Positions 23,728 to 35,914 are shown, counted from the stretch's first letter. The stretch: DNA of 64,000 bases from Batkoa obscura (GCA_030770535.1 JASVEC010000006.1:992001-1056000); one strand, 5' to 3'. Numbers and translations: made by a program. Notes: a model not told the origin generated them from the letters alone.

Positions 23728-25206
23728 GTCATTAATGTTCTTGTTTCACTACCAAAGTCAACTGATTATAGTATTATGTTGTTATCTTAATCTCTAGAAT
23801 ATCTATATCATGAGAAATTATCATGTTTTTTGATATTATATTATTTATTTTTATCTTGAAAATATTGCTCAAATTTACGCTTTTAAATAATTGTTTTTTG
23901 TTAATAAAATCAGCCATGTTTGAAGTAAATTTGTATTTAAATTTTCTTATTTTAGTAAATTTTGAAGTCTTTTATTTGAAAACTCATTAAAATAATTTAT
24001 ACTTAATTTTAATTGATTCATCCTTAACTTAGCCTAATTTTTATAGGAATGAGAATGAAAGGACAGAATAAAGCTTATCTTTTCAACCCTGTTTTATTCC
24101 AACTATTTTAAATGTTGGGGTAAATTTTATTATGAGTAGTTTTTGAAGATTGGGCAAATATTATTCTAAATAGCTTTTCAAGAAATGGGCAAATATTATC
24201 GATTGCGATGTTTCAACTGAGCAAATAGAATCAAAATTGTTAATTTCGAAATCTAACTAATAGAATTTAAGTCAATAATTGCTAACAATTTTTATCATGT
24301 GAGTGTTTTTTGTTTCATCATTTTTTCCATTTTTTAGGCGCTATTGAGTGGAAACAATGTTACCAAATTTCTTAAATAAAAATGACATTCACATATTTTA
24401 TTAGTATTGGTATTCTTATTGTTTTTTAGCAATATAATAATAAAAATACAATGTTTTAAATGCTATCAACTATTAAAAAAATACAAAACCTTGACTAGAT
24501 TACTATCGTTTTGTTTTGTTATGAATAGCTATCTATAGGACAACTATATTTCTAACTACCATTTTATGAGAAAATCATATCTTTAAAGACTTCAAAACTC
24601 ATAAAATAATTACATTTTCAATAAATATAAATTTAATATTTAACTATTAAACATAAATCAATAAGATCAACATTTTGTTATAAACTATCTACATAGAGTA
24701 TAATACTTATAGTACAAAATGTAATTAGAACATAAGTTTAGTTAGTGGTAATCAAAAATAATACATTCATTAAATTTTATTTTAAACTAAACTAGCATTA
24801 AAGCATGTATTTTATAGAAAAACTCTCCATAAAAAAGATCGTTTATATTAACTCTATCTACATTTATAAAAAATATTGCTAGTATGACTTCAATTCTTTT
24901 ACTCTAGCTGATTTATCAAAAACATTATCGTATTTAACCTCAAAACTATAACTAAATTCCATTCTTATTTGCTTTCCTCATATTTTCATGTAAATGAAGT
25001 TTGATTTGTATTGTTTCATTCATGTATTTTCATATCGACAATTGTTTTCCTCGTAAACATCTTTTTATAAAAATAATAAACTTACTTTCACTAAACCAAA
25101 CATTTTACACAAATAATAACTAGTTTCATCATTTTTAATAATTTATATTTACTAGAAGCCCATATTAACCTCGAATTATTAAAAAACATTTATTGGTTTT
25201 TTTAAA
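23728..25206. other. AT-rich spacer between convergent genes
   Basis: No coding sequence or RNA gene is evident. It contains one diverged MITE (24301-24392). Two near-repeats of TGGGCAAATATTAT lie about 35 bp apart near 24155-24200. Confidence 0.55.
24301..24392 (-). mobile_element. Diverged MITE copy (92 bp)
   Basis: Starts GAGTGTTTTTTGTTTCATC and ends ACATTCAC. The core is degraded (AGGCGCTATTGAG). Flanks ATGT and ATAT no longer match, which suggests an older insertion. Confidence 0.7.
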
Positions 25207-25696
25207 TTAAGACTCAATCAATTCACGAAGACGACGAGTGGCACTGCGAACAGTGGCAGCAGCAGTAGTTCTATAAATTTAATTACAAATTCAAAAATCT
25301 TAATAAAAAAAACTTACGAAACAGTCCAAGCACCACCAGCTAAGACTTTCTTACATCCACGGCATTCCCAGATACCGACAGCACGACGCTTGACGCTATC
25401 CTTACCACAGAAAGTGCAGGTATATTTGGCGTGTTGGGTGATTTCCATCTTTTTGATTTGTTTACGTAAAGAAGCACCATAACGGGTACCGTATTTACCG
25501 ACAACTCCTACTTTCTTAGTACGTTTGGCCTTTGACAATAGATTAACATTTTGTTTTTAAATTATGGAACATCTTTTTATATCTTTTAGAAAACTAAATG
25601 AAGACGATTGTGTCCTCAACTTTTTTTGATTTATCATTTTTTGTCTTATTTTTATCTTCTAATTTTGAGTATTTGAATGGATGTATGTATTACCAT
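25207..25696 (-). CDS. RPL43: 60S ribosomal protein eL43 (L37a)
   Basis: Minus-strand exons 25694-25696 (the ATG alone), 25318-25529 and 25207-25270 give exactly 92 aa, the family length. The protein starts [19 protein letters not shown] and has the zinc ribbon CTFCGK ... CRGCKK. It ends [20 protein letters not shown]. It is a component of the large ribosomal subunit. No in-frame ATG precedes the second exon; an ATG followed at once by GTAATA lies 165 bp upstream, and the acceptor TTGTCAAAG joins it to GCC. Introns just after the start codon are common in fungal ribosomal protein genes. The first intron is 164 nt, long for this window, and could hold regulatory sequence. Confidence 0.92.
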
Positions 25697-25758
25697 TTGA
25701 TTTTATGGTGCTGGGTAGTTCGTTAACAAGGTATTGAAACGAAGAGAGAGGAGGTCTT

Positions 25759-25774
25759 AAGCCAACTTTGGCTT
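25759..25774. promoter_or_regulatory. 16-bp palindrome upstream of RPL43
   Basis: AAGCCAACTTTGGCTT is an inverted repeat with 7-bp arms (AAGCCAA and TTGGCTT) and a 2-base centre, about 65 bp before the RPL43 start codon. It is one of the few GC-containing words in this promoter and could bind a dimeric regulator. Confidence 0.3.
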
Positions 25775-26529
25775 ACTCATTAGTTATTAACTTTATTGGT
25801 TAATTTCATTTACTTTTTTGAAAATTTAGGTTTTCTAACCCATCCAAAAAGTACAGTATAATTTAAATTCAATAAATACTCGTATTTCAATAACAATGTT
25901 ATTATAATTATATAATATTATAATTTGACGCTATGTTTCTTCTTTAATTTAAAATGCTTTTATTTTGACATATATTATTATAACTATTCAAAGTTTAACA
26001 ATATAAGAAATATTTACTATTAATAAATCTATTTAAAGGTAAATGACTGCTGTTTATAAATAAATCCATGTACAAAACATAATATGGGCGTGCTTTTTTT
26101 GATTTTATCATTTTTCCATTTTTTAAGTGCAGTTTGAGAGGAAAAATTATTAGTAAAATTATTAAATAAAAAAACATGTCCCTATATCGTAACATATTGT
26201 GAGCTTAGTATCATATTAAATATCCACAAATCACTAATACATTTTAGTCCTAAATATATATTGGTGTAAAAATAAAACAAAACATTATATTGTACAGCAA
26301 AGAATCCCAAATAATAGTCTATGACGTTGTTCAAATTGTTTCAGAGTTATAAACTATCTTGACCTTGAAATAATCAATATCATTAATAAAGTTACATTTG
26401 AATGGTGAATGTTTAATATTAAAATAATTAAAATATACTTATAAAATGTACTTACAAAGCATGCGTTTATTAATAAAGATAAAGACAGATAAAGACAAAA
26501 TAAAATAGCGTTCTAAAAGTTTACATAAA
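25775..26529. other. Spacer between RPL43 promoter and AOX end
   Basis: AT-rich, with one MITE (26086-26183). The ORF at about 25995 reads through that MITE and is not a gene. Confidence 0.6.
26086..26183 (-). mobile_element. MITE copy (98 bp), ATAT target duplication
   Basis: Starts GGGCGTGCTTTTTTTGA and ends ACATGTCCCT. It is flanked by ATAT at 26082-26085 and 26184-26187. The core is diverged (AAGTGCAGTTTGAG). Confidence 0.8.
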
Positions 26530-27525
26530 CTACCACACCTTGGCGGCATCTTGAGAAGGATTAGCTAATGACGAATCCTTTTCCTCAATGTTTTGCTCCA
26601 ACCCTTCTCTCAAGTCTTCCTTCTTAAGGATGAGTCGATCTGCAAAATGGTGGTTGGTATCCCTGTGTAAAGCCTCGTCAGCTCTTACAGCTAACACCAC
26701 ATCTCTCAATGTAGCATTTGGTTTCAAATGCCAATAATCAATGGCAATTACTGGAGCTGGAGAATTTTCAATGTGACCGTTATCAATCTCTCTCAAAAAA
26801 GAAGTATAGGAAATAACCGCTTCTTCTTCAAGGTAGCCCACAACACGATGGGCAGTCTTTGGTGACATTAAATATAAAAGGAAGAAAGCATTATAAAACA
26901 CCCCTTGTACTGTAGTGACTAAAACTCTTTCAAATAGATTAGGTTGAGACACCTTCATCCAGGTCATTAAATGCATACGTTCGTTTTCAGCTTCATGTAA
27001 TAAATGACTAATCCAACCGCCATCATGTTTTAAGCCCCTTAAAGATCTCAAGTGTCTTAATGTAGCTGCTACCATACCCGGCACAGCAGCCACGGTTTCT
27101 AGCATCACAGCACGATGTACATATTTTTTACGGAAAAAGAGATCAGTAGGCAAACGTAATAATTTGACAGTGTTGAAAGCTATTATGTCCCCAAAGGTCT
27201 TGGGCTGACGATGGGAAGTGAGGTTGATGTCCATTTTCTCTAACTCCTCTGAGGACATGGAGCGTAAGAACTCGTTTCTAATAGGAGCTGGGTGGATTGG
27301 GTGTTTTAATTCTCTAGGCATTGTGCCTTGGATATCTATCTTTTCGGCATTTTCGTTGGAACTCAAAGAAAAGAAAGTAAAGGTACGTTTACCAGTGACA
27401 TTATGAGAAATATGGGCTGGTAAGGAAGTTAAAGCTTTATAGGTACCTGGGTTCTGGAAAAGGGTGTTACCAGTTTTAAATATACTAGTATATAGTATAG
27501 GATGAGATAAAATTTTAGTTGTCAT
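26530..27525 (-). CDS. AOX: Mitochondrial alternative oxidase
   Basis: A single-exon ORF of 331 aa. An N-terminal presequence of about 45 residues (basic, Ser/Thr-rich) is followed by the di-iron ubiquinol oxidase domain. All four iron-ligand motifs are present: [31 protein letters not shown] and [15 protein letters not shown]. The enzyme sits on the matrix face of the inner membrane and passes electrons from ubiquinol to oxygen without pumping protons. It bypasses complexes III and IV, and fungi often induce it under respiratory or oxidative stress. The N-terminus lacks the regulatory Cys of plant AOX, as is usual for fungal enzymes. Two perfect bZIP sites lie upstream. Confidence 0.95.
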   Translation of the reverse strand: MTTKILSHPILYTSIFKTGNTLFQNPGTYKALTSLPAHISHNVTGKRTFTFFSLSSNENAEKIDIQGTMPRELKHPIHPAPIRNEFLRSMSSEELEKMDINLTSHRQPKTFGDIIAFNTVKLLRLPTDLFFRKKYVHRAVMLETVAAVPGMVAATLRHLRSLRGLKHDGGWISHLLHEAENERMHLMTWMKVSQPNLFERVLVTTVQGVFYNAFFLLYLMSPKTAHRVVGYLEEEAVISYTSFLREIDNGHIENSPAPVIAIDYWHLKPNATLRDVVLAVRADEALHRDTNHHFADRLILKKEDLREGLEQNIEEKDSSLANPSQDAAKVW

Positions 27526-27715
27526 TGTAACTGATATTGATTGATTTAATGATTTGAATTTGAACTAAAAATCGCTGCTTATATAAGCTAAAAAACCATC
27601 CTTGGGCATAAATTAGTAGCTTAAAACAAGGATTTATTGCTCAAACTTGATTGATGTTGTTATTTAATTACCCTAAAAACTAAGGAATCTTTTTTACTTT
27701 CGGTTTATTTTAAGG

Positions 27716-27751
27716 ATGACTCATGTAATTGGCAACTTTGGGGTTGACTCA
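27716..27751. promoter_or_regulatory. Two TGACTCA bZIP sites upstream of AOX
   Basis: ATGACTCAT (27716-27724) and TGACTCA (27745-27751) lie about 190-225 bp before the AOX start, 28 bp apart from core to core. TGACTCA is the consensus for Gcn4/AP-1-type bZIP factors. Control of AOX by a stress- or starvation-responsive bZIP protein is plausible but inferred. Confidence 0.45.
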
Positions 27752-27971
27752 TTTTTTGGGGAGTTAAGCTTAATTGTAAATGAAATCACAAAAATATTAT
27801 ATTTTGAATAATATTAGTAATAATATAAAAGGTTATGTTGAAAATTGCTAAAAAATATCACATAAAGATAGACTCCAATATTGTAGCTAATAAAGCTAAT
27901 GCGTCATTGTATAGGACATAGACGCTGTATCATAACATCATACACATATATAGCATTAGTGACTTTTTTTC

Positions 27972-27996
27972 CTGCGGGCCAACTCCTAGTCCGCAG
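27972..27996. other. GC-rich hairpin in an AT-rich spacer
   Basis: CTGCGG (27972-27977) and CCGCAG (27991-27996) form a perfect 6-bp stem with a 13-base loop. The surrounding 45 bp are the most GC-rich in this spacer. It could be part of a small RNA, a terminator-like structure or a protein-binding site; nothing assigns it. Confidence 0.3.
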
Positions 27997-28842
27997 CAGT
28001 TAAACTCAGCCCCTAACGAATTAAAAATTAAGAATTATTTTTAGTTTTTTTATAGTTATTTAAAGATAATGTAAGGAAATATTTAAGCTCAACAAATTCT
28101 TAATTATGGCAAGCACCAATGTAGTTAACTAACTTTTGTAAAAATGATCAGATAAATTCCGATGGAATAGCCTTTTAATCTTTAATACGTTATAAGAAAT
28201 TTAAATTATCCTTTAATAGGGTTTATCGGACTAAGCGGAAATGGGGGATATTATTAATTATATATAATAATCTTCCTATTATGTTTACTTTTATATCTGA
28301 AATAAAGACAGGTTTTATTATAAAATAGCTTTGCAAGCTTTAATTACCATTTAAGTATAATGTTGTATAGTGCAATATTGTATTATTACTCCTGAAAATA
28401 GGTCATTTTACTTTGTATTATGCTTTATAGCAAAGAAATTATTGAATAAATAAAAACGTGGTTATAAATTCGCTTCTATTTATTAAATAGAGTACAAATA
28501 GACAACACTTATTTAACAAAATGAAGATACAGAGCAGATGTTTTTTAATACTACTTATAGTTTTGCGTCAGTTCGTTGAAATTGGTGCGTAAATTTACTA
28601 TCCTAAATTTTTACCTATAAAAAACTCCATAAAATTCTCATCATCAAATCACACTAAATTAGCCTAGTTTTTGTGAAAATTGCAAATATTACTTATGCAT
28701 AAACTATTTAAATTGCTATAAATGAATGTAAATATTTATATAATTCTATTTTTCTTTGCTGTTTTACAATAACAAAATTTTATAGTGCCCTTAAATATAT
28801 TTCATATTTTTATCCTTAGTTCCATTTAAATTAAAGAACTAA

Positions 28843-29106
28843 TATTCTAGATTATGTTCCTATTGATAGTTACCTAAATATAAACAACACACAATATTTA
28901 CACACAAGAAATCTACGCAAATTTTATAAAAATCGCTGTTTTGCTATCTTAATTGATATTATACCAATTTCTAAATAAAACCCTGGTATTGTTTTCATTG
29001 ATTTTATATTGGGGGCCAGTATTCTAGACTATGCTCTTGTGAATAGTCATTTGAGTGTAGACAACATCTAATATTTATACACAAAGTCTACACGAATTCC
29101 ATAATG
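28843..29106. repeat. Two diverged copies of an ~85-bp segment
   Basis: The segment starting ATTCTAGATTATGTTCCTAT at 28843 and the one starting ATTCTAGACTATGCTCTTGT at 29021 align over about 85 bp, 178 bp apart. They share GACAACA/AACAACA and TATTTA-ACACA words. The family is unknown; it may be an old duplication. Confidence 0.4.
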
Positions 29107-30227
29107 TCATTTATTTTGTCAAAGTAATCAGTTTTACATCAACTGTTGAACCATATAATGTGTTGATAGTTATTTTATATTTTATTTGCTATTGTTCGTA
29201 ATTTCCATTTGTAACATTATTGTTAAATCAATATTAACTTTTATATCTTATTGTTAAAAGGTCCTATTCACCAAACTTTACATTATTTTATCTTCATTAA
29301 ATTCTTTTTAACTAGGTATTAGCATTTATATATGATACAATTTTCATATTTAAATGTATTTGAATGTACTAATCAAGCTAGTTGTTATGATTATAAAAAC
29401 TTATTCAAAGACCCTATTTTTAAAAAATCAAGGCTAAACAATGAATACAACTTATAGATTATATTTAGTGGAAGTGAATAGCAAATCCTAAATAAGAGCC
29501 ATTCTTTTGATTAAATTCTAAAATTAAATTTAATTTAAAAAAATCTAAAAATAATTTCAGTTTATGCTTTTTAAGAATTTTTAAAGATCTTTTTTGCATT
29601 ACTAGAAACTTGCAATAGTTTAATAAATACTATATTATTAAACACGGTTTCTTGTTACTTTTACGGTGTATTTTAGATAAAGTAATTTATCACCTAAATC
29701 TCATTTAAATCAATATCACTTAAATATAAATTAAAATTAAACTAATTGTTATAAAATAGTGATGAAAATAAAATTAAATGACTACTTAAAATTTAAGCTC
29801 ATTTTTACGTCATTTTGATCAAAAATAAACTTTTATATTCTATTGAAACTGAATGTAATTCTATTTTAAGCCAAGATTAATAAAATATTAAAAATAACAA
29901 TTACATAAACAGATCTATATAATTACTAACAAAATTCTTTAAAATGTCCTTTTAGTGGGTCACCTTCTCCAATCCCTACTCCAATGACTAGAAGCTGATT
30001 CAAGGATTTATGATTTATTGGTCATAATTTATCCAAGCTAAAACATTGTACTGGAAGGGCATAATTCCTCAGTTTTATTGAACTTGATGGAGCGTTTTTT
30101 CTAGCCAATTAAATCATCAATTTTAAATGGTATTATCATAAGAATTGCTACTTTTTTAAACTAGTGTCAGGGAAGTTTATAAATAAAATTCAAATTAGAA
30201 TTAATTAATTTATTTATTTTTATTGTA

Positions 30228-32795
30228 ATGGAAGCTATTCAGAATTCTATAGCTTCAGCTGAGGGCTTATCAAGAAGAGGTCAACCTCAGGTACCTTACC
30301 CGACAACATACTATATTCTAGATTAACTTTATTTTTATTTTAGAGAGCATTCCGATTATTTCTTGTTACTTTAATTAACTTAACTCATGAGCTTATGAAC
30401 CTAAGTATTGAATTCCCATTAAACCCAAATAGTAATATTTATTTTAAATTATAATAATTTTATAACCTAATTTTAAGCAGATGATAAATTTGAACAAGTA
30501 AAAAAATTATTTCAAGATGGAGATTTTTGTTTAAGTCAGGCCCGTAACCTATGTTTATACTTTGACTGCAACTCATCTCCTCAAGAAAGACCTTTTTCTA
30601 TGATGGAAATATCACCCCATTTACCCAGTTCGTATTCTAGTCATAACTCGCCAATTAAACCAGGCCTTAAACTTGGTCTGCCAAAGATACCGCCAAAATC
30701 ACCTTCACGGTTAAAATCAAAAGCTTATGTCAAGCTTTCTTCTTTAGTTAATGGGAGTGAAGAAAACGAAAGGATTCGTGAAGTGCCTAAATTGGATATT
30801 ATTAATGAAAATCATATGGCTTCCTCATTTGATTTAGCCAATCATACGCTTGAAAGGAAAGGACATTTAGGAGTAATGAGAGTAGAAAGGTTAGGAGTAC
30901 CTTTGGAGATATCGAAATCAACACCAGCTGATTTCAACTTTAATTCAAATCATAAAAACAAGCGACATTCAACAAATATCAAATTAAGTGATTTTTCACC
31001 AAATGAATTGAAAAAAAAATTGGATGCTGCTTTTAATCCATTTTCAAAAAGAAGTTCACAAATTTCAACAGAAAAAGATACACCTTCTATATTTAGCCTA
31101 AAGGATACTTCAAATAGCACAGACAAAGACTCACCATCTAGCTCAGGTCCACCATCCCCAATAACAAATGGAACACCAACACAAACATTAAAACCATCAA
31201 GATTAAGACATCATCGAAGAACAACTTCAGAAGAATCACGTATAAGTTTTGCAGAAATTATTAAGACAGCATCATCAGCAATAAACATTGATTTTATGAA
31301 TGAAAAAAAAGAGAATGAAGTATCTGAAGCTGCTTTAAGTCCTAATTTAGATAATACTCCATTAAACTTTGAGTTGGATCCAGAGGATTTAGCCCCTGCT
31401 AAAATGCTTAACTCGGAAGCTAAAGTAGTAAGACCATTATCTATTGATAGTATCACAGCTTTAGGTAGAATACCATTGATTCCAAGATCACCTTTGGTTG
31501 TAGCTTTGCAGAAAGCTACTCGTACATTAAGTCAAGCTAAACAAGATTTAAAAGAGTTAGCTTATGATCAAAGAAATGGTATGGAGGATTTGGAGAGAAT
31601 GGATAAATTAAGGGAAACTATTAGTAATTCATCAGCTACTTTTGAACGTATAAGTAAACTTATTCGTGTTGATAACAGTGCCACATTCACTTTCTTTCCA
31701 GCCGCATTAGTAGCATATCAATTGACTTTAATTGAGTGGGAAATATTTAAAAAGATACCAGCAGAAGCCATTGAGTTACATTCATTTAAAAATCCATACC
31801 CACAAATATCTATATCAACAGATTTTTTCAATTATCTTACACGAGTCATTGAGTTATCTATTTTGCAAGCAGGACAAGATCGAGTAGAAATGATCCATTT
31901 TTGGATCAAATGTGCCAATAAGTTGATGCTATTGTATAATTTTCAAACCCTTAAAGCAGTTCTTAGTGCTTTAAATACACCACCTATTAAACGTCTTAAA
32001 CATACATGGAACCATGTTTTAAAGAAAGATCATACGTTATTAAATTCAATGAATGAATTGATGGGTGAAAACAATAATTATTATTCATACAGACAACATG
32101 TACAAAAACTAGGAATCAAAGGAAATTATAATGAAGAGTACAATAAGCCAATCATCCCTTACCTTGGAGTATTTTTGATGGATATGACTTACTTAAAAGC
32201 AGCAAATAAAGATGATAAACGTATTCAAGAATTGGTAGCTCAATTTCAAACATATTTAAATGGACCAGATTATTTATTGACGCCACCCCATCGATTTATT
32301 AAATCAAGAAGACATCAAAAATCAACATCATTTTCTTCATTTTCATTAAATTTTGGCAAAAGCATTCATAGCACTCCATCTCAATCCCCTTTACCTTTTT
32401 TAAATAGTTTGTCAACTGAGTTGGACCAATCTCCTTATCAAAAGAAGCCACTAAAAGATAAAGTCACATTATCTTCATTTCAACAACTTATTACGCATTT
32501 TTTATTGAATCAAGTATGGGCCAATGAAAAAGTGGTAGATCAATTAGCAGCAGATTTAATATCAAATGAACGTAAAGTAACGAAACAGATAAGTAAAAGT
32601 CAAACATATATACCATCTATTAAGATTAAAAGTAGTAATGATAATTATGAAAACAAAGTATCATTTTTACCTTCCCCAGTTACTCCTTCTAACTCAACTA
32701 CATTACTCTTGGATCCATTTGAATTTGAAATACCAGATATTGAAAAAACCTTATTAGCAGACCCTATCCTTTCTGAAGATTCCTCTTCTTTATAA
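30228..32795 (+). CDS. RasGEF (Cdc25-homology) domain protein
   Basis: Exons 30228-30290, 30344-30431 and 30481-32795 join in frame to 821 aa. The two small 5' exons add a helical N-terminus (GLSRRGQPQRAFRLFLVTL ...) of about 90 residues before a long Ser/Pro-rich disordered region. The RasGEF catalytic domain lies at about 455-650: AYQLTLIEWEIFKKI, then FNYLTRVIELSIL, FWIKCANKLMLLYNF and KPIIPYLGVFLMDMTYL. The domain promotes GDP release from Ras-family GTPases. No RasGEF-N, SH3 or PH domain is evident. The C-terminus is again disordered and Ser-rich. The particular GTPase partner cannot be told from sequence. Confidence 0.87.
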
Positions 32796-33110
32796 TCATT
32801 CTCTTTGTTTTTTTATTTAATAGTTTAAGTTGTTATTTTATCTTTTTTAATTTTTTAATTTATTATTTAATAAAAAATTGTATTAAACAATAATATAATT
32901 ATGATTTAATGTATGATGTGCAATAATAATGCATAAAGCATTATAACGAATAACGTATATCATAATAATAGATAATAGATTATGAGTACATATAATATAT
33001 AATTATATATATTAAAAAATAATAGTTTGTAACATTATAGTTTATTTAAATCATAATTATTTTTGATTGTTATAACCAAGAACAATATTTATTCTATAGT
33101 TTAAAAATAA
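32796..33110. other. Short spacer between convergent genes
   Basis: AT-rich 3' flanks of the RasGEF and ornithine aminotransferase genes. Nothing else is seen. Confidence 0.6.
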
Positions 33111-34519
33111 TTACATAGGGAAATTAGGTAACTCTTTGATTGCCCTATTAATAATATCAACACCTTGTTCAGTTTGTTGTTTAGTAATAGTAAGTGGTGG
33201 AGCTAATCTAATAATATTATTATGAGTAGGTTTAGCAAGTAAGCCAAGTTCTTTCATAATAAGGCAAAGATGCCATGCTGAACGACCATTGGTATAATTT
33301 TCATCTACTACAATAGCATTTAATAATCCTCTACCACGTACTTCACTTATAACATTAGAGCCAATACCCTTCAATTGATTACGGAAAAGTTCTCCCATAA
33401 TTCTTGAGTTTTCTACTAGGCTCTCTTCTTGAATTACTTCAAGTGCAGCCATAGCTACAGCTGAACCCAATGGATTACCACCATAAGTAGATCCATGTTC
33501 ACCAGGTTGGATACATAGCATAACATCCTTATCAGCTAAAACAGCTGAGACTGGATAAACACCACCAGATAAAGCTTTACCAAGGATAATGATATCTGGA
33601 CGTACACCCACATGCTCTACTGCTAACATCTTACCAGTTCTAGCTAAACCAGTTTGTACTTCATCACCAATAAATAAAACGTTGTGTTGTTTACAAAGTT
33701 CATAAGCCCTTTGTACAAAAGCATCATTAGGAATCTTGATACCAGCTTCTCCTTGGATTGGTTCCATTAAGAACCCAGCCATGTTGGGACCATTGGCTTC
33801 AAAGATCTCTTCTAAAGTTTGAATGTCATCCATATGTAATACTTTACCACTCTTTGGACAAACTGGTCCAACGTTTGGTAAAAATGGACCAAAGTTAGTA
33901 GTAGCGGTATCGTCAGTAGACATTGAAATAATACCCATTGTTCTACCGTGGAAGTTATCGGCTAAGGAAATAATAACGGCTTCTCCTTGTTTAATACCTT
34001 TCTTTTCATAACCCCATTTACGTGCCAATTTAAGAGCAGTTTCAACAGCTTCAGCACCAGTGTTCATGGGTAATACCATATCGTATTTTAATAATTTAGT
34101 AATGTATTCTGCAAATTCACCAAACTTGTCATTGTAAAAAGCTCTAGAACTCAAAGTTAATTTCTGACTTTGTTGTACTAAAGCTTCAATGATCTTAGGG
34201 TGACAGTGACCTTAATATTAATTAATGTTAATTATTAGTGTTTATTAAATTAATTCTTACCTTGATTCACTGCTGAATAAGCTGACAAAAAATCCAAGTA
34301 CTTTTTACCTTCTGGATCCCACACGTGTACACCTTCTCCTTTGGAAAACACTACGGGTAATGGATGGTAGTTATGAGCTCCATATTGATGCTCCAAATCA
34401 ATTAATCTTTGAGATTGGGAAATTTCTTGACCTGGAGCTTGTTTTTGAGCTAAGCTACTGCCATTTCTTACTTGGTTAGCGAGTCTTTGGATTACTTTAG
34501 TTGTTCTAGTTGAATTCAT
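33111..34519 (-). CDS. OAT: Ornithine aminotransferase
   Basis: Minus-strand exons 34261-34519 and 33111-34210 join across one 50-nt intron to 452 aa, at AVNQG/HCHPKI. It is a class-III PLP aminotransferase converting ornithine and 2-oxoglutarate to glutamate semialdehyde and glutamate. Features seen: [40 protein letters not shown] (PLP phosphate site), [25 protein letters not shown] (Asp binding the pyridine nitrogen) and [15 protein letters not shown] with the Schiff-base lysine. [10 protein letters not shown] follows. The N-terminal 30 residues are basic and Ser/Thr/Gln-rich and could target mitochondria, as in animals; the yeast enzyme is cytosolic. The length is a little above the usual 420-440. 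Confidence 0.93.
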
Positions 34520-35752
34520 CTTTAATCTTTAAAAAATTAAAAAGGGTTTGATTTTATTTTATATTTATGTTAGTTGATTTTATTTTTTGTTATATTCTTG
34601 AGTTGATGGAATAGAGCCTCATTATTATAGAAGAAAACAAGTTTCATTGGCTGTTTAAGGGATAGCATAAGATTTAACGCAGGGAGCAATTTTAATTTAT
34701 AAAACTTAATCAATCAAGCCAGCAAATTTATTGGTTGGTTAAGTGTCAAATTTGTAGAAAATTTATAAACCTTCATCAACTTAGCTTGAGTCTAATTTTA
34801 TTTGAAAAATTAATTTTAAAAATTCGATTTAAATTTAATTTTCATTTCCAAAATTATATAATGAAAGCATCAATTTCCTTCCAAAAAACAAAGTTCACAA
34901 CTTAATTAGAATTTCTATCTCATGTTGATTCGTTGTTCTTGAAACTTTCTTTATTATATAAGTAATATGTCATTTTTGTACATTCTAGTATTTTTTTAAG
35001 ATATTCACAACAAATAAAATAATGAAATCATAGCTCATGATTTTATCATTGATTCTATTATATAGAATTTACTAAGTTTATTATTAATTCAATAATACAT
35101 GACAATATTCAATAAGTTTATTAATTTATTGTTATAGTATCATACTTCATACAATTTTTAAATAAAGCTCAATAATCAAATTGAGTTATTGATACTTTAA
35201 ATGAATGTCCACCCCAAAATAATAGTTAAAAGTACTCTAAAACATTTTAAATTAACTCTTTTCATTAATATTGCCAATCTGATTTGAACAAGATTTATTT
35301 TTTATTTGATGTTTGTAATTTAAGCGTAGTTATGTAATCCTGGCTTTTATTACTAATCAGTTGGCAGTCAATTTATTTAACTGTAACAAATACAATCTTT
35401 AATTAAACACTATTTTACATTTAAGCAAATCAATAGTACTTGATTTATTTAAATACAAGCTAGATTTCCATAGCTACGTTTGGATCGAATTATCAATAGC
35501 TTTGAAAGTTATTAGCTCTGCTAATGATTTTTTAATATTTCAAAATTTATATGGGGATGTATTTTTTTGTTCAAGAATTTTACTAACAACCTTTCCACTG
35601 AAATAGCGCTTAAAAAATGAAAAAAGTAATGAAACCAAAAAAACATCCCTATATGTTCCAAAAATTTGATTGAAACCAAATTAAAATTGTTAATTTTGAA
35701 AATACTATTTATAATTTTTAAAGCAATCAAAATGGCAACCAAGATTGCAGAT
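34520..35752. other. Spacer with one MITE before the tRNA gene
   Basis: No coding sequence is seen. It contains one well-preserved MITE at 35553-35650, about 100 bp from the tRNA-Ile gene. ORFs at 35521 and 35666 are frames through the MITE and tRNA. Confidence 0.6.
35553..35650 (+). mobile_element. MITE copy (98 bp), ATAT target duplication
   Basis: Starts GGGGATGTATTTTTTTG and ends ACATCCCT. It is flanked by ATAT at 35549-35552 and 35651-35654, with an intact AAATAGCGCTT core. Confidence 0.85.
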
Positions 35753-35825
35753 GCTCCGTTAGCTCAGTTGGCAGAGCGTGGTGCTAATAACGCTAAGGTC
35801 ATAGGTTCAAGCCCTATACGGAGCA
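35753..35825 (+). tRNA. tRNA-Ile(AAT)
   Basis: A full cloverleaf can be folded. The acceptor stem GCTCCGT pairs with ACGGAGC and the discriminator is A. The D-arm is GCTCAGTTGGCAGAGC. The anticodon loop CTAATAA has anticodon AAT at 35786-35788, and the T-arm is ATAGGTTCAAGCCCTAT. It has no intron. The start of NC2-beta lies 90 bp downstream on the same strand. Confidence 0.93.
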
Positions 35826-35914
35826 ATTATTTTTATTTTTTCAGGAAGTAAACTTGAATTTGATTTGTTCACTTAAAAATCGCTCTTTGAAAATTAAATT
35901 ATTTTTTATCCAAA

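Larger units (their letters stand above)
27752..30227. other. 2.5-kb AT-rich spacer with no clear gene
   Basis: No family MITE and no protein gene is seen. It contains a GC-rich hairpin near 27972, a short ATG ORF at 28521 that reads like a signal peptide, and two diverged copies of a ~85-bp segment near 28843 and 29021. Confidence 0.5.
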
